The notes: generated by a model from the sequence alone, not told the origin. A DNA stretch of 27,892 nucleotides from Rhodoferax sp. (GCA_020048295.1 JAIFMT010000163.1:1-27892); one strand, 5' to 3'. Shown: positions 10,034 through 21,271, numbered from the stretch's first letter. Made by a program: numbers and translations.

Positions 10034-10222
10034 TTGGACAGCAGCACGTTCTGGCTGGCGATGGCGCTGGTGCTGGTGGTCGAGGGCTTTATGCCTTTTG
10101 TGTCGCCTGCCACTTGGCGCAAGACCTTTTTGCAAATCCTGCAACTCAGCGACGGACAGTTGCGTTTCTTCGGCCTGTGCAGTCTGCTTGCCGGCTTGGC
10201 GCTGATTTGGTCGCTCAGCTGA
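10034..10222 (+). CDS. DUF2065 (YjeT-like) small membrane protein
   Basis: A 62-residue protein with two hydrophobic segments (about residues 6-24 and 46-60) joined by a short polar stretch containing SPATWRKTF. This is the DUF2065 pattern (Escherichia coli YjeT), found between hflC and hisZ or purA in many beta- and gammaproteobacteria. Its biochemical role is unknown to me; the place next to hflKC suggests a membrane function. The start is TTG, chosen because GGAG at 10023-10026 sits 7 bases upstream and no ATG is available. Confidence 0.85.
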   Translation: MDSSTFWLAMALVLVVEGFMPFVSPATWRKTFLQILQLSDGQLRFFGLCSLLAGLALIWSLS

Positions 10223-10280
10223 GCAGGACTGCCGATTTCGCCCGGTAGAATCGCGGTTTTAACAGCCTGCCAATCATCAC

Positions 10281-12826
<2,546 letters not shown>

Positions 12827-12862
12827 GCTGCACCGCGGCTTGGCAATCGGGGTTGTTTATAT

Positions 12863-12911
12863 AAGAAATAGGCCTCTAGCCGTTATTCCACTTGCGTAAC
12901 CAGCTATTTAT
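12863..12911 (+). repeat. Comamonadaceae-type short palindromic repeat, copy 1
   Basis: An AT-richer stretch in the purA-phosphoribosyltransferase gap. Its order of blocks (AAAT, then CTCTAGCC, TTGCG, AGCTATT) matches copies 2 and 3 when those are read on the minus strand (AAAT, CTCCAGCC, GTGCG, AGCTATT). By eye roughly 60 percent of aligned bases agree with the copy at 24311-24360. It ends just before the AGGAG ribosome-binding site of the next gene, so it may lie in that gene's leader. Confidence 0.55.
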
Positions 12912-12913
12912 CC

Positions 12914-12918
12914 AGGAG
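12914..12918 (+). promoter_or_regulatory. Ribosome-binding site AGGAG
   Basis: AGGAG lies 7 bases before ATG 12926. It settles the start of the phosphoribosyltransferase gene against the in-frame TTG at 12923. Confidence 0.8.
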
Positions 12919-12925
12919 CAATTTG

Positions 12926-13450
12926 ATGTTGACTGAAGACGGCAAACACCTGTATGTGAGCTACGATGAATACAACAACCTGATTGAAAAACTGGCCATC
13001 AAGGTGTTTCAGTCGGGCTGGCAGTTTGACACCATCCTGTGTCTGGCGCGCGGTGGCATGCGCCCCGGCGACATCCTGTCACGCGTGTTTGACAAGCCGC
13101 TGGCCATCATGTCCACCAGTTCTTACCGCTCCGAAGCCGGTACGGTGCAGGGGCAACTGGACATTGCCCACTACATCACCACTCCCCGGGGGCAAATCGC
13201 CGGAAGAGTGCTGCTGGTCGATGACCTGGCGGATTCCGGGCACACGCTCAATGCCGTCATGCAGCAACTCAAAAGCAACTACCAGCCCATCACCGAGTTG
13301 CGTAGCGCGGTGATCTGGACCAAGGCGATCTCAACCTTTGTGCCCGACTATTGCGTTGAATTGCTGCCCACCAACCCGTGGATTCACCAGCCGTTTGAGA
13401 GCTACGACAGCATGCGTCCCGAGCAATTGATTCAAAAATGGAGCGTCTGA
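12926..13450 (+). CDS. Phosphoribosyltransferase (purine/hypoxanthine-type)
   Basis: A 174-residue type I phosphoribosyltransferase. The PRPP-binding loop is VLLVDDLADSGHT (about residues 95-107), and LCLARGGMRPGD (about 39-50) is the second conserved loop. The family moves a phosphoribosyl group from PRPP to a base. The position behind purA suggests purine salvage (hypoxanthine, guanine or xanthine), but the specificity cannot be read from these motifs. ATG 12926 has an AGGAG seven bases upstream. The gene is separated from purA by 99 bases that hold a short repeat. metC follows after 15 bases. Confidence 0.88.
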   Translation: MLTEDGKHLYVSYDEYNNLIEKLAIKVFQSGWQFDTILCLARGGMRPGDILSRVFDKPLAIMSTSSYRSEAGTVQGQLDIAHYITTPRGQIAGRVLLVDDLADSGHTLNAVMQQLKSNYQPITELRSAVIWTKAISTFVPDYCVELLPTNPWIHQPFESYDSMRPEQLIQKWSV

Positions 13451-13465
13451 CGACTCTGTGACACC

Positions 13466-14683
13466 ATGACTGACCTGAGCACCACGCTGATTCACCACGG
13501 CTACACGCCACCTGCCGGGTTTGCGGCACCCCAGCCCGGAGTTTTCAAGGCTTCAACGGTTTTTTTCCCCAGTGTTGCGGCCATGCGGCAATTCGAGTGG
13601 AAGGACAAAACCGCTTATACCTACGGCCTGCACGGCACGCCCACCACCTACATGCTGGAAGAACGCCTGTGTTCGCTGGAAGGCGGCGCGCAATGCCTGT
13701 TGACCCCCAGCGGGCTGGCGGCCATTGCCACGGTGGCACTGGCGCTGCTGAAATCTGGCGACGAGGTGCTGATTCCCGACAACGCTTACGGACCCAGCAA
13801 GGCGCTGGCGGAAGGCGAACTGGCGCACTGGGGCATTACCCATCGGTTTTACGATGCCTTGCGGCCACAGGACCTGGCTGCCAAAATTGGTCCCACCACG
13901 CGGCTGGTGTGGCTTGAAGCCGCCGGCTCTGTCACACTGGAATTTCCTGATTTGTGTGAGCAGGTGCGACTGTGCAAGGCGGCTGGGGTGCTGTGCGCGC
14001 TGGACAACACCTGGGGCGCTGGCCTGGCCTTCAAACCCTTTGACTTGCACCCGGGCAGCCATGCGCCACTGGCTGTGGACATCAGCATCCACGCCCTGAC
14101 CAAATACCCCAGCGGCGGCGGCGATGTCTTGATGGGGAGCATCATTACCCGAAGCGAAGCCTTGCACATGACACTCAAACTGTGCCATATGCGACTGGGC
14201 CAGGGGGTTGCAGCCAACGATGCCGAAGCGGTGCTGCGCGGATTGCCCAGCCTGCCGCTGCGCTACCAGGCGCACGACGAAGCCACCCGCGCGCTGGCGC
14301 AGTGGTGCCTGACGCGCCCGGAGTTTGCCCAGGTGCTGCATCCGGCGCTGCCGCAGTCGCCTGGCCATGTGCACTGGTGTCGGGTGTGTCGACCTGAGGC
14401 AGGCGGTGCGGCGGGCTTGTTCAGCGTCATTTTCAAACCTGACTACACGCAGGCGCAGGTGGATGCCTTTTGCGATGCGCTGCAGTTGTTTGAGATCGGC
14501 TACAGCTGGGGCGGCCCGTGCAGCCTGGTGGTCCCATATGACTTGGCGGCCATGCGTTCGGGCTGGCCGGCCCACCTGAAAACTGGTTCGCTGGTGCGTT
14601 TTTCAGTGGGTCTGGAGGCTGTCAATGACTTGCAGACTGACTTGCAACAAGCGCTGCGCGCGCTGTCCCAAGTCAACAGGTAA
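13466..14683 (+). CDS. metC: Cystathionine beta-lyase
   Basis: A PLP enzyme of the Cys/Met metabolism family, 405 residues. The PLP-binding lysine is K213 in SIHALTKYPSGGGD. Other family signatures are the YTYGLHGTPTTYMLEERL segment, LTPSGLAAIATV, WLEAAGSVTLEFPD and ALDNTWGAGLAFKPFDL. The C-terminal part (GYSWGGPCSLVVPYDL, LVRFSVGLEAVNDLQTDLQQAL) is typical of bacterial MetC. MetC cleaves cystathionine to homocysteine, pyruvate and ammonia in methionine synthesis; other beta-eliminating activities are common, so the exact substrate is inferred. The protein looks intact. Confidence 0.9.
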   Translation: MTDLSTTLIHHGYTPPAGFAAPQPGVFKASTVFFPSVAAMRQFEWKDKTAYTYGLHGTPTTYMLEERLCSLEGGAQCLLTPSGLAAIATVALALLKSGDEVLIPDNAYGPSKALAEGELAHWGITHRFYDALRPQDLAAKIGPTTRLVWLEAAGSVTLEFPDLCEQVRLCKAAGVLCALDNTWGAGLAFKPFDLHPGSHAPLAVDISIHALTKYPSGGGDVLMGSIITRSEALHMTLKLCHMRLGQGVAANDAEAVLRGLPSLPLRYQAHDEATRALAQWCLTRPEFAQVLHPALPQSPGHVHWCRVCRPEAGGAAGLFSVIFKPDYTQAQVDAFCDALQLFEIGYSWGGPCSLVVPYDLAAMRSGWPAHLKTGSLVRFSVGLEAVNDLQTDLQQALRALSQVNR

Positions 14684-14713
14684 AATCTGCGCCTTCAACA
14701 TTGAAAGACTACA

Positions 14714-14830
14714 TTGGCAACACCTAATTACGGCTACGAAAAGCGTCAGAAAGAACTGGCTAAAAAGAAGAAAAAAGAAGCCAGTGACGACGCGCAACAC
14801 GCCGAGTCCGCTATCAACCCGCCAGGCTGA
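14714..14830 (+). CDS. 38-residue lysine-rich conserved small protein
   Basis: A very short frame from TTG (14714) that reads MATPNYGYEKRQKELAKKKK and continues with an acidic/polar tail ending INPPG. I recall closely similar small proteins (MATPNY...EKRQ.ELAKK...) annotated as hypothetical in many Betaproteobacteria, so it is probably a real gene. Function is unknown; the basic helix might bind nucleic acid, but that is a guess. A TAAAAT hexamer (14681-14686) at the end of metC could be a -10 box. No strong ribosome-binding site is visible. Its last 17 bases overlap the end of mnmH on the opposite strand. Confidence 0.65.
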   Translation: MATPNYGYEKRQKELAKKKKKEASDDAQHAESAINPPG

Positions 14831-15899
14831 CCAGATGGTCACGCTCAGTTGCCACAATCACTGACGCCAAGTCTGCCATAGCCTTTGCTGAGCGGTCACT
14901 TGGCGCTATTGTTTTTGAATCTTTAAAACAGACAAAATTGCGTTGCATCGAGGCCAGGTATGCCGGGTCATAGTGACTGAGCAGCAAGTCATGCACCACC
15001 GGTGCAAACTGCCCGGCACGGGCTTGCGCTTGCCAACCCTCCACCACGCAGCGGCCCTTGAGTGCCGTCAGCACTGCCAGCCGATCACAAAAATACGCAA
15101 CATCGCGCACCAGGTAGTCATAGTCTTCCAGCAACAGCGCCACACGTTCGGTATCGGACAACTGCAGGTTCAGGCAAGGGCTTTGGCGCATCGCCTGCAC
15201 CAACGCATCCGGCAGCGACACATTGCCCACCTTTTTGCTTTCGCTTTCAATGAACACTGGCTGACTGCTGTCAAAGTGGCGTAGTGCATCCCAGATCAGC
15301 GTGTCAAAGCGCTTCTGGCTCGGTTGCGTTAGCCCCGGAACGGCACCCAGCACAGAACTGCGGTGGTTGGCCAGGCATTCCAGATCCAGCACCTGCGCCC
15401 CTTGGGCCGACAAGGCGTGCAACAAGCGGGTCTTGCCGGAACCCGTTGGGCCGCAAATCACCTTAAACTGCAGCTGTTGCACCAATGCCGCGGTGTCTTG
15501 CACCAAGGCTGTCCGAAAGGCCCGGTAACCTCCTTCAATGACGGTGACCCGAAAGCCAATTTGCCCCAGGATCAGCGACAGCGCGCCACTGCGCTGTCCG
15601 CCACGCCAGCAATACGTCAAGGGTTTCCACTCCTTGGGTTTGTCGATGACCTCGCGCTCAATGTGCGCGGCGATGTTGCGCGCCGCCAGTGCCGCACCGC
15701 GTTTACGTGCTTCAAACGGGTTGACTTGCGCGTACAGCGTGCCAATCTCATGGCGCTCGATGTTGTTCAGGGTGGGCCAATTCAGCGCATCAGGCAGGTG
15801 GTCGAGTGCGAACTCGTCTTCGCTGCGGGCATCAATGATGGCATCAAACTGGTTGAGTTGCCGCAGCACGTCCACGGCGCTCATGGCGGTGAGACTCAT
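14814..15899 (-). CDS. mnmH: tRNA 2-selenouridine synthase
   Basis: MnmH (SelU, YbbB) replaces sulfur by selenium in 2-thiouridine at the wobble position of some tRNAs, using selenophosphate made by SelD. The 361-residue protein has an N-terminal rhodanese domain (DARSEDEFALDHLPDALN) with the active cysteine C97 in YCWRGGQRSG. A P-loop domain follows with GPTGSGKT at about 150-157, then LDLECLANHRSSVLG. Its start overlaps the tesA stop (ATGA on the minus strand), so the two are probably one operon. It implies a selD gene elsewhere in the genome. Confidence 0.93.
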   Translation of the reverse strand: MSLTAMSAVDVLRQLNQFDAIIDARSEDEFALDHLPDALNWPTLNNIERHEIGTLYAQVNPFEARKRGAALAARNIAAHIEREVIDKPKEWKPLTYCWRGGQRSGALSLILGQIGFRVTVIEGGYRAFRTALVQDTAALVQQLQFKVICGPTGSGKTRLLHALSAQGAQVLDLECLANHRSSVLGAVPGLTQPSQKRFDTLIWDALRHFDSSQPVFIESESKKVGNVSLPDALVQAMRQSPCLNLQLSDTERVALLLEDYDYLVRDVAYFCDRLAVLTALKGRCVVEGWQAQARAGQFAPVVHDLLLSHYDPAYLASMQRNFVCFKDSKTIAPSDRSAKAMADLASVIVATERDHLVSLAG

Positions 15900-16582
15900 G
15901 CTGGCAACAATTTTTTGAGCACCGGCCAGATGTTGGCAAGAATGATCGGGTGCGCTTCTTCCTTGGGATGAATGCGATCTGCCTGAAACCAGATCTCGCT
16001 GTTGGGCACGTCGGCCACGCCTTTTAGAAAGAACGGTACCAACGCCGCCTGGTTGGTCTTGGCGACCTCGGCAAACATGCTGGCGAAGCGCTGGTTGTAG
16101 GCCTGGCCGTAATTGGGCGGCACCTGAATACCCAGCAACAGCACCCGGGCCCCAGTCTGCCTGGCAGCACGCGCCATGGCGTTGAGGTTGTCCTGGGTCA
16201 TGGCCAGTGGCAGCCCGCGCAGGGCATCGTTGGCACCAAGTTCAATCACCACCAATCCCGGCTTCTGTTGCAGCAGCAGGGGGGCAAGCCGGGAGCGCCC
16301 GCCAGAACTGGTTTCGCCACTGATGCTGGCGTTGACCACAGTCACCTGGTGTTTTTCAGTGGCCAGCTTTTGCTCCAGCAAGGCGACCCAGCCGCTGCCG
16401 CGCCTGAGGCCGTATTCCGCGCTGAGCGAGTCCCCCATCACCAAAATCGTGCGCTCGGTGGCGGTTCGGGTGCTGGCCTTTGCCGCCGCAGCGTTGCTGC
16501 CAATCCCTGTGGCAGCCAATGCTGTTGCCAACGCGATACAGTGGCGACGTTTCAAATTGTTCAGGTTCAAAGATAAATCCAT
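15896..16582 (-). CDS. tesA: Arylesterase / acyl-CoA thioesterase TesA-like, SGNH hydrolase
   Basis: An exported GDSL/SGNH hydrolase of about 228 residues. Block I is LVMGDSLSAEYGL with the nucleophile Ser52, block III is ELGANDALRGLP, and the catalytic Asp/His pair lies in DRIHPKEEAHP. The N-terminus (KRRHCIALATALAATGIG followed by an Ala-rich stretch) is a signal peptide, so it acts in the periplasm. Start ATG 16582 is tentative: ATG at 16594 and TTG at 16555 (directly before KRRHC) are alternatives, and none has a clear ribosome-binding site. tesA divergent from an ABC ATPase is the Escherichia coli tesA-ybbA arrangement. Confidence 0.9.
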   Translation of the reverse strand: MDLSLNLNNLKRRHCIALATALAATGIGSNAAAAKASTRTATERTILVMGDSLSAEYGLRRGSGWVALLEQKLATEKHQVTVVNASISGETSSGGRSRLAPLLLQQKPGLVVIELGANDALRGLPLAMTQDNLNAMARAARQTGARVLLLGIQVPPNYGQAYNQRFASMFAEVAKTNQAALVPFFLKGVADVPNSEIWFQADRIHPKEEAHPIILANIWPVLKKLLPA

Positions 16583-17276
16583 GTCAGATTGCATTATTTC
16601 GGTCGAGCACGTCTTCAAATCGGTCAGCGACTCCACCGGCACCCTCGATATTTTGCGCGATATCGATTTCCGCCTGAATCAGCAGGAGACTGTGGCCATT
16701 GTCGGTGCCTCGGGTTCGGGAAAAAGCACGCTGCTGTCGATCATCGCCGGACTTGATGTTCCCAGCCGCGGCACCGTGCAGTTGGCCGGACAGGATCTGT
16801 TTGCCATCAGCGAAGATGCCCGGGCGGCGTTGCGCGCGCAAAAGGTCGGCTTTGTGTTTCAGAGCTTCCAACTGCTGGGCAACCTCAACGCGCTGGAAAA
16901 TGTGATGTTGCCGCTGGAACTGGCTAACCGGCGCGATGCCCGCAAGACCGCAACCGACATGCTGGCGCGCGTTGGCTTGTCGCAGCGGCTGCGGGCGTAC
17001 CCCCGGGTGCTGTCCGGCGGCGAGCAGCAGCGCGTGGCGCTGGCGCGTGCCTTTGTGGTGCAACCGGCGGTGCTGCTGGCCGACGAGCCTACCGGTAGCC
17101 TGGACTTTGCCACGGGTGAATCGGTGATGGCCCTGATGTTGGCACTCAATCGTGAGTTGGGGACCACCCTGGTGTTGGTGACGCACGACAAGGGCATTGC
17201 CAGTCGCTGCCATCGTTGCATTACGATGGAGGCAGGGCAGGTGACACAAGCGACGCACTCTGATGCGCCGCAATAG
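16581..17276 (+). CDS. ABC transporter ATP-binding protein (YbbA/LolD-type)
   Basis: A 231-residue ATPase with Walker A GASGSGKST (about 42-50), a Q-loop in FVFQSFQLLG, signature LSGGEQQR (about 144-151), Walker B LLADEPTGSLD and an H-loop in LVLVTHDKG. The sequence is closest to the YbbA/LolD/MacB group, which works with FtsX-like permeases on lipids, lipoproteins or small molecules at the envelope. In Escherichia coli ybbA diverges from tesA and is followed by the permease gene ybbP. Here no permease follows: the kinase gene comes in from the other strand and overlaps the last 56 bases. The start ATG overlaps the proposed tesA ATG in the palindrome CATG. Confidence 0.9.
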   Translation: MSDCIISVEHVFKSVSDSTGTLDILRDIDFRLNQQETVAIVGASGSGKSTLLSIIAGLDVPSRGTVQLAGQDLFAISEDARAALRAQKVGFVFQSFQLLGNLNALENVMLPLELANRRDARKTATDMLARVGLSQRLRAYPRVLSGGEQQRVALARAFVVQPAVLLADEPTGSLDFATGESVMALMLALNRELGTTLVLVTHDKGIASRCHRCITMEAGQVTQATHSDAPQ

Positions 17277-20200
17277 CCGCATTCACCTCCACAAAGCCAC
17301 CGCGCAGGTCCTCAAAGGTGTTGGTTACGCGCTGCCAGTCAAACTCGGCAGCAGCATTTTCCAGCCGCGCCGTGATGTTGGACATGCGCTCGATGCCAAT
17401 GTTGCCGCACGAGCCCCTCAGTTCGTGGGTCAGTGCATAAACCGTGTCACTGTCATGCTGGGCAATGCTGGTTTCGAGTTTTGCCAGCAAAGTGGTGGTG
17501 GTACTTTGAAACAGCGCCAGCAGTTTGACCACCACCTGGGGGTCATCGCCAAAATAGTCGTCCAGCAAGGCGAAATCAATCACCGGGCTGTCGTCTGGCA
17601 CCGTGGCGTGAAGCGTGGCTGCCAATGCTGGCGTCTTCACAGGATCAGCGCTGGCCTGCACCTTGATCAAGGGTGAGCCCACCCACTTGGTCAGCGCCGC
17701 GCGCAATTCGTCGGGCTTGATCGGTTTGCTTAAATAGTCGTCCATGCCCACGGCCAGACAACGGTCGCGATCACCTTGCATGGCGTTGGCGGTCATGGCA
17801 ATGATCGGAATGCGCCAGTCTGCTGTCGCCTGGGCGACGCGGATGGCCACGGTGGCCTCAAAGCCATCCAGTACCGGCATCTGGCAGTCCATCAAAATCG
17901 CCGCCAGGCTGTTGCCAAGCGCTGCAACGGCTGCCACCGCCTTTTCTCCGTTGTCCACGACATGCAGCGCATAGCCCAGTTTATTGACCTGCAATTGGGC
18001 AACCTTCTGGTTAACCAGATTGTCTTCTGCGAGCAGGATCAGGCGACGATTGTCAGACAGGTTTTCCGGGTTGGACAGGTCCTGCATCGGCTGCAGTTCC
18101 GGTGAAAGCGCTGCGGCTTCGTTCAATGTCGTGTCTTGCGCCACCAGACTGTCAAACAACTGTGATTGACGAACTGGCTTGGCGAGGCAAACGGCAAAAC
18201 CGGTTTCGAGCGCTTGATTGCACAGGTCGCGCTGGTCGTGCGCGGTCAACATGACCAGCCGCAGTGCATCAAACGCGGGGTCGGCACGCAGGATGCGCGC
18301 CATTTCCAGGCCATCCATGCCCGGCATCACATAGTCGATCAGGGCAATGTCGTAAGGTGCACCCACATCCACCGCGTCTTGCAGCAGCTTCAACGCCTCC
18401 GGCGCGCTGCTGGCACCATCATTGGCCATTTGCCACGAGCTCAGATAGCGGTGGATGACCTTGCGGTCGCTGACATGATCATCCACCACCAGCACGCGCC
18501 GACTTCTGATTTCTGCGTCGCCGCGCTGCAAGACCTGCTGGGCCTTGGTGACATCGCTGCAGGCCAGCAGCGGCAAGGTGAACCAGAAGGTGGAGCCCAC
18601 CCCCGCCTGGCTGTCGATGCCGATGTGGCCGTCCATCAGTTCGACCAGCCGCTTGCAGATGGCCAGGCCCAATCCGGTACCGCCGTATTTGCGCGTGGTG
18701 GAACTGTCGGCCTGGGTAAACGACTGGAACAGCTTGGCTTGCACCTGCTCCGAGATACCGATGCCAGTGTCGCTGACTTCAAATCGCACCAAGGGTTCGG
18801 TGTCAGTTCCCGCGCGCAAGGCGCTGATTTCGACACCACCGGTCTCGGTGAACTTGATGCCATTGCCAATCAGGTTGAGCAACACCTGGCGCAAGCGCGT
18901 GGGGTCGCCCATCAGGCGCAGCGGCAGGGCCGGATCGACAAAGCTGGTCAAGGCCAATTTTTTTTCACGGGCACGGGCGCCAAGCAACTCCACCGTGCCC
19001 TCCACCACTTGCGAGGACGAGAATTCGGTGATTTCGATTTCCAGCTTGCCCGCTTCAATCTTCGAGAAATCCAAAATGTCGTTGATGATGACCAGCAATG
19101 CCTGTGCCGAGTCGCGCACGATGCCGGTGAAGTCACGTTGTTCGTCGTCCAGCCGGGTGTCGAGCAGCAAGTCAGTCATGCCGATGATGCCATTCATCGG
19201 CGTGCGAATTTCGTGGCTCATGGTCGAGAGAAACTCCGACTTGAGGCGCGAGTTTTCCAGTGCCTGGTCGCGTGCATCGCGCAGCGCCGCTTCGGCCTGC
19301 TTGCGCAGGTCAATATCTGACAGCAGCCCGATGTAATGACTGACCACGCCGTGCTCGGAATGCACCGGAGACAGGTGCAATTCGCCCATGAAAGAGCTGC
19401 CGTCCTTGCGCTGGTAGTTCATCTCCAGCGTCAGGCTGTCGCCGTGCGCAACCGCCGTCTGGATTTGCTGCATCTTGAATGGGTCGGTTTGCGGACTGCG
19501 CAAAAAACCGGCGCGTGCGCCCACGGCATCTGCGGACGAATAACCGGTAATGCGGCTAAAGCCGGCATTGACATACTGAATCACGGCACCATCAGGGTGC
19601 GCCTGCGCATCCATGATGACGATCCCCTGGCTGGTTTCCTGAATTGCCGACTCGATCAGTTTCAGCCGTGTGCGGGTTCTGATCTCTTCCGAAATATCAC
19701 GCTTGATGGCCACGAAATGGGCAATTTCGCCGTCTTCAAAAATTGGCGTGACGGTCATTTGTTCCGGGTAAATTTCACCATTCTTGCGCCGGTTGCTGAG
19801 TTCGCCTTCCCAGGACTTGCCGCTCAGCAGCCAGTCCCACATCTGCTTGTAAAACGCCTGGTCTTGCACGCCGGAGTTGAGCATGCTGGCAGGTTGGCCG
19901 ATCACTTCGTCAGCACTGAAGCCCGTGGTCTCACAAAAGGCCGGGTTCACATATTCGATCAGGCCGCTATGGCTGGTAATCAGAATCATGTTGGCCGCTG
20001 CGTTGAGGGCGGCTTGCTGTAGCCGGATACGGGCCTCAATCTCCAGGCGTTCGCTGATGTCCTGGAAGGACAGCAGCGATCCCACCACCTGACCGCCCAG
20101 CAACAATGGTTTGGAACGATAGGAAACCGGTACAAAACGCCCGCTTCGATGAACAAAATGATCTTCACCGTCCAGTGTTGCACCCTGCTGCAACACCGCG

Positions 20201-21243
20201 ATCAGTGGGCACTCGACCTCCGGAAAATGGCTGCCATCGGGGCGACTGTGGTGCAGCACCTCATGCGAAGGCTGGCCCACCAGATCTGCAGTTGACCAGC
20301 CCAAGATACGTTCACCGGCGGCATTCACAAAGGTGATGACACCATTGAGGTCGGTGGCATACACCCCATCGCTCAAGGTGTCGAGGATGGTGGCGTTTTG
20401 CTCGCGCTGGCTTTCGGTGGCATCGCGGGCGCGGCGAGTTTCATGCAGTGCATCCGTGAGCCGGCGCATGAACAGCACCGCCAGAATCGCGCCCAGCACC
20501 ACCACCAGTGAAATCAGGCCGGTTTCAATGTTCTTGAGGTTTTTTGTCTGCGTGGCCAGTTCGGCCTCCAGCGCCCGCAGCCGTATGTCGCCTTCCAGAA
20601 ACAGCCGATTGGCGTTTTCGTTGATGCGCTCAAATTGCGGCGGAATTTGTTTGAGCTGGATCACCACTTCTTCTTCGGCCAGCAAAAAAGCCTCGCTGTC
20701 TTCGGCCTCCAGCGTTTGCCAGCGTCGCGCCAGCAATTCCTCAAGGCTGCGTGCCCGTGCGCGGATCTGCGCCAGCTGCGGCTCGATTTCAATCAGCTCC
20801 ATCACCACCTTCTGGCTTGATGGGTCTGGCTTGTAGGTGACCTCGCGCGTCGCCTCATCGTTGCCATCGATGTTGAGCTGCATCTCCCGGCGGCACACTC
20901 CACCATCTTTGAGCACATTCAAATCATGCTTGAGCTTGGCCAGGTGCCCTTCAATTTCCGTGTTGATGCGGGTGAAACCCGACGCATTTTGCGTGACCGC
21001 CATGCGGTAGATGTCTTTTTCAATTTCCCGCACCCCGCGCACGATCTCCTCGCCGACAAACAGGCGCGCGCGCTCGTTGTCGCCACGCTGCTTGATTTCT
21101 GTTTCAAGCTGGTTGAAGTACCAGCGCAGTCCAAACACCAGCGCCACGCACAGCAATGAAATGCCGATCAGCCAACGCAGAGAGCCGTCAACCGTGGACT
21201 CTGCTGCATTGACCGGCGCTGCGGCTGGGGCTGATTGACGCAT
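17221..21243 (-). CDS. Hybrid sensor histidine kinase (3 PAS, HisKA, HATPase, 2 REC, HPt)
   Basis: A 1340-residue multistep phosphorelay kinase. In order: first membrane segment (about 23-43); a charged, helical periplasmic region of about 195 residues; second membrane segment (about 242-259); a linker; three PAS domains (about 284-400, 408-520 and 528-648); HisKA with phosphoacceptor H677 in FLSTMSHEIRTPMNG; HATPase with NLIGNGIKF, DTGIGIS and GGTGLGL; receiver 1 with D970 (ALIDYVMPGMDG); receiver 2 with D1119 (ILMDCQMPVLDG); and an HPt domain with H1273 (THELRGSCGNIG). No DNA-binding output is present, so the response regulator must be encoded elsewhere. It starts 28 bases after the periplasmic binding protein gene and is probably cotranscribed with it. 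The signal is not known. Confidence 0.93.
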   Translation of the reverse strand: MRQSAPAAAPVNAAESTVDGSLRWLIGISLLCVALVFGLRWYFNQLETEIKQRGDNERARLFVGEEIVRGVREIEKDIYRMAVTQNASGFTRINTEIEGHLAKLKHDLNVLKDGGVCRREMQLNIDGNDEATREVTYKPDPSSQKVVMELIEIEPQLAQIRARARSLEELLARRWQTLEAEDSEAFLLAEEEVVIQLKQIPPQFERINENANRLFLEGDIRLRALEAELATQTKNLKNIETGLISLVVVLGAILAVLFMRRLTDALHETRRARDATESQREQNATILDTLSDGVYATDLNGVITFVNAAGERILGWSTADLVGQPSHEVLHHSRPDGSHFPEVECPLIAVLQQGATLDGEDHFVHRSGRFVPVSYRSKPLLLGGQVVGSLLSFQDISERLEIEARIRLQQAALNAAANMILITSHSGLIEYVNPAFCETTGFSADEVIGQPASMLNSGVQDQAFYKQMWDWLLSGKSWEGELSNRRKNGEIYPEQMTVTPIFEDGEIAHFVAIKRDISEEIRTRTRLKLIESAIQETSQGIVIMDAQAHPDGAVIQYVNAGFSRITGYSSADAVGARAGFLRSPQTDPFKMQQIQTAVAHGDSLTLEMNYQRKDGSSFMGELHLSPVHSEHGVVSHYIGLLSDIDLRKQAEAALRDARDQALENSRLKSEFLSTMSHEIRTPMNGIIGMTDLLLDTRLDDEQRDFTGIVRDSAQALLVIINDILDFSKIEAGKLEIEITEFSSSQVVEGTVELLGARAREKKLALTSFVDPALPLRLMGDPTRLRQVLLNLIGNGIKFTETGGVEISALRAGTDTEPLVRFEVSDTGIGISEQVQAKLFQSFTQADSSTTRKYGGTGLGLAICKRLVELMDGHIGIDSQAGVGSTFWFTLPLLACSDVTKAQQVLQRGDAEIRSRRVLVVDDHVSDRKVIHRYLSSWQMANDGASSAPEALKLLQDAVDVGAPYDIALIDYVMPGMDGLEMARILRADPAFDALRLVMLTAHDQRDLCNQALETGFAVCLAKPVRQSQLFDSLVAQDTTLNEAAALSPELQPMQDLSNPENLSDNRRLILLAEDNLVNQKVAQLQVNKLGYALHVVDNGEKAVAAVAALGNSLAAILMDCQMPVLDGFEATVAIRVAQATADWRIPIIAMTANAMQGDRDRCLAVGMDDYLSKPIKPDELRAALTKWVGSPLIKVQASADPVKTPALAATLHATVPDDSPVIDFALLDDYFGDDPQVVVKLLALFQSTTTTLLAKLETSIAQHDSDTVYALTHELRGSCGNIGIERMSNITARLENAAAEFDWQRVTNTFEDLRGGFVEVNAAIAAHQSASLVSPALPPS

Positions 21244-21271
21244 GAATGAACAGGGTGGATTTGCCTGGACC

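Noticed and set aside
13553..14575. 340-codon minus-strand frame opposite metC
   Set aside because: Antisense to an intact PLP enzyme; Arg/Gln/His-rich without motifs.
16583..16642. N-terminal extension of tesA starting at 16642
   Set aside because: It would place about 20 non-signal residues before the signal peptide and run opposite the conserved start of the ABC ATPase.
18166..19320. Long open frame (384 codons) on the plus strand opposite the kinase gene
   Set aside because: It lies fully antisense to well-conserved kinase domains, has low-complexity His/Gln-rich translation and no recognisable domain; typical of GC-rich shadow frames.
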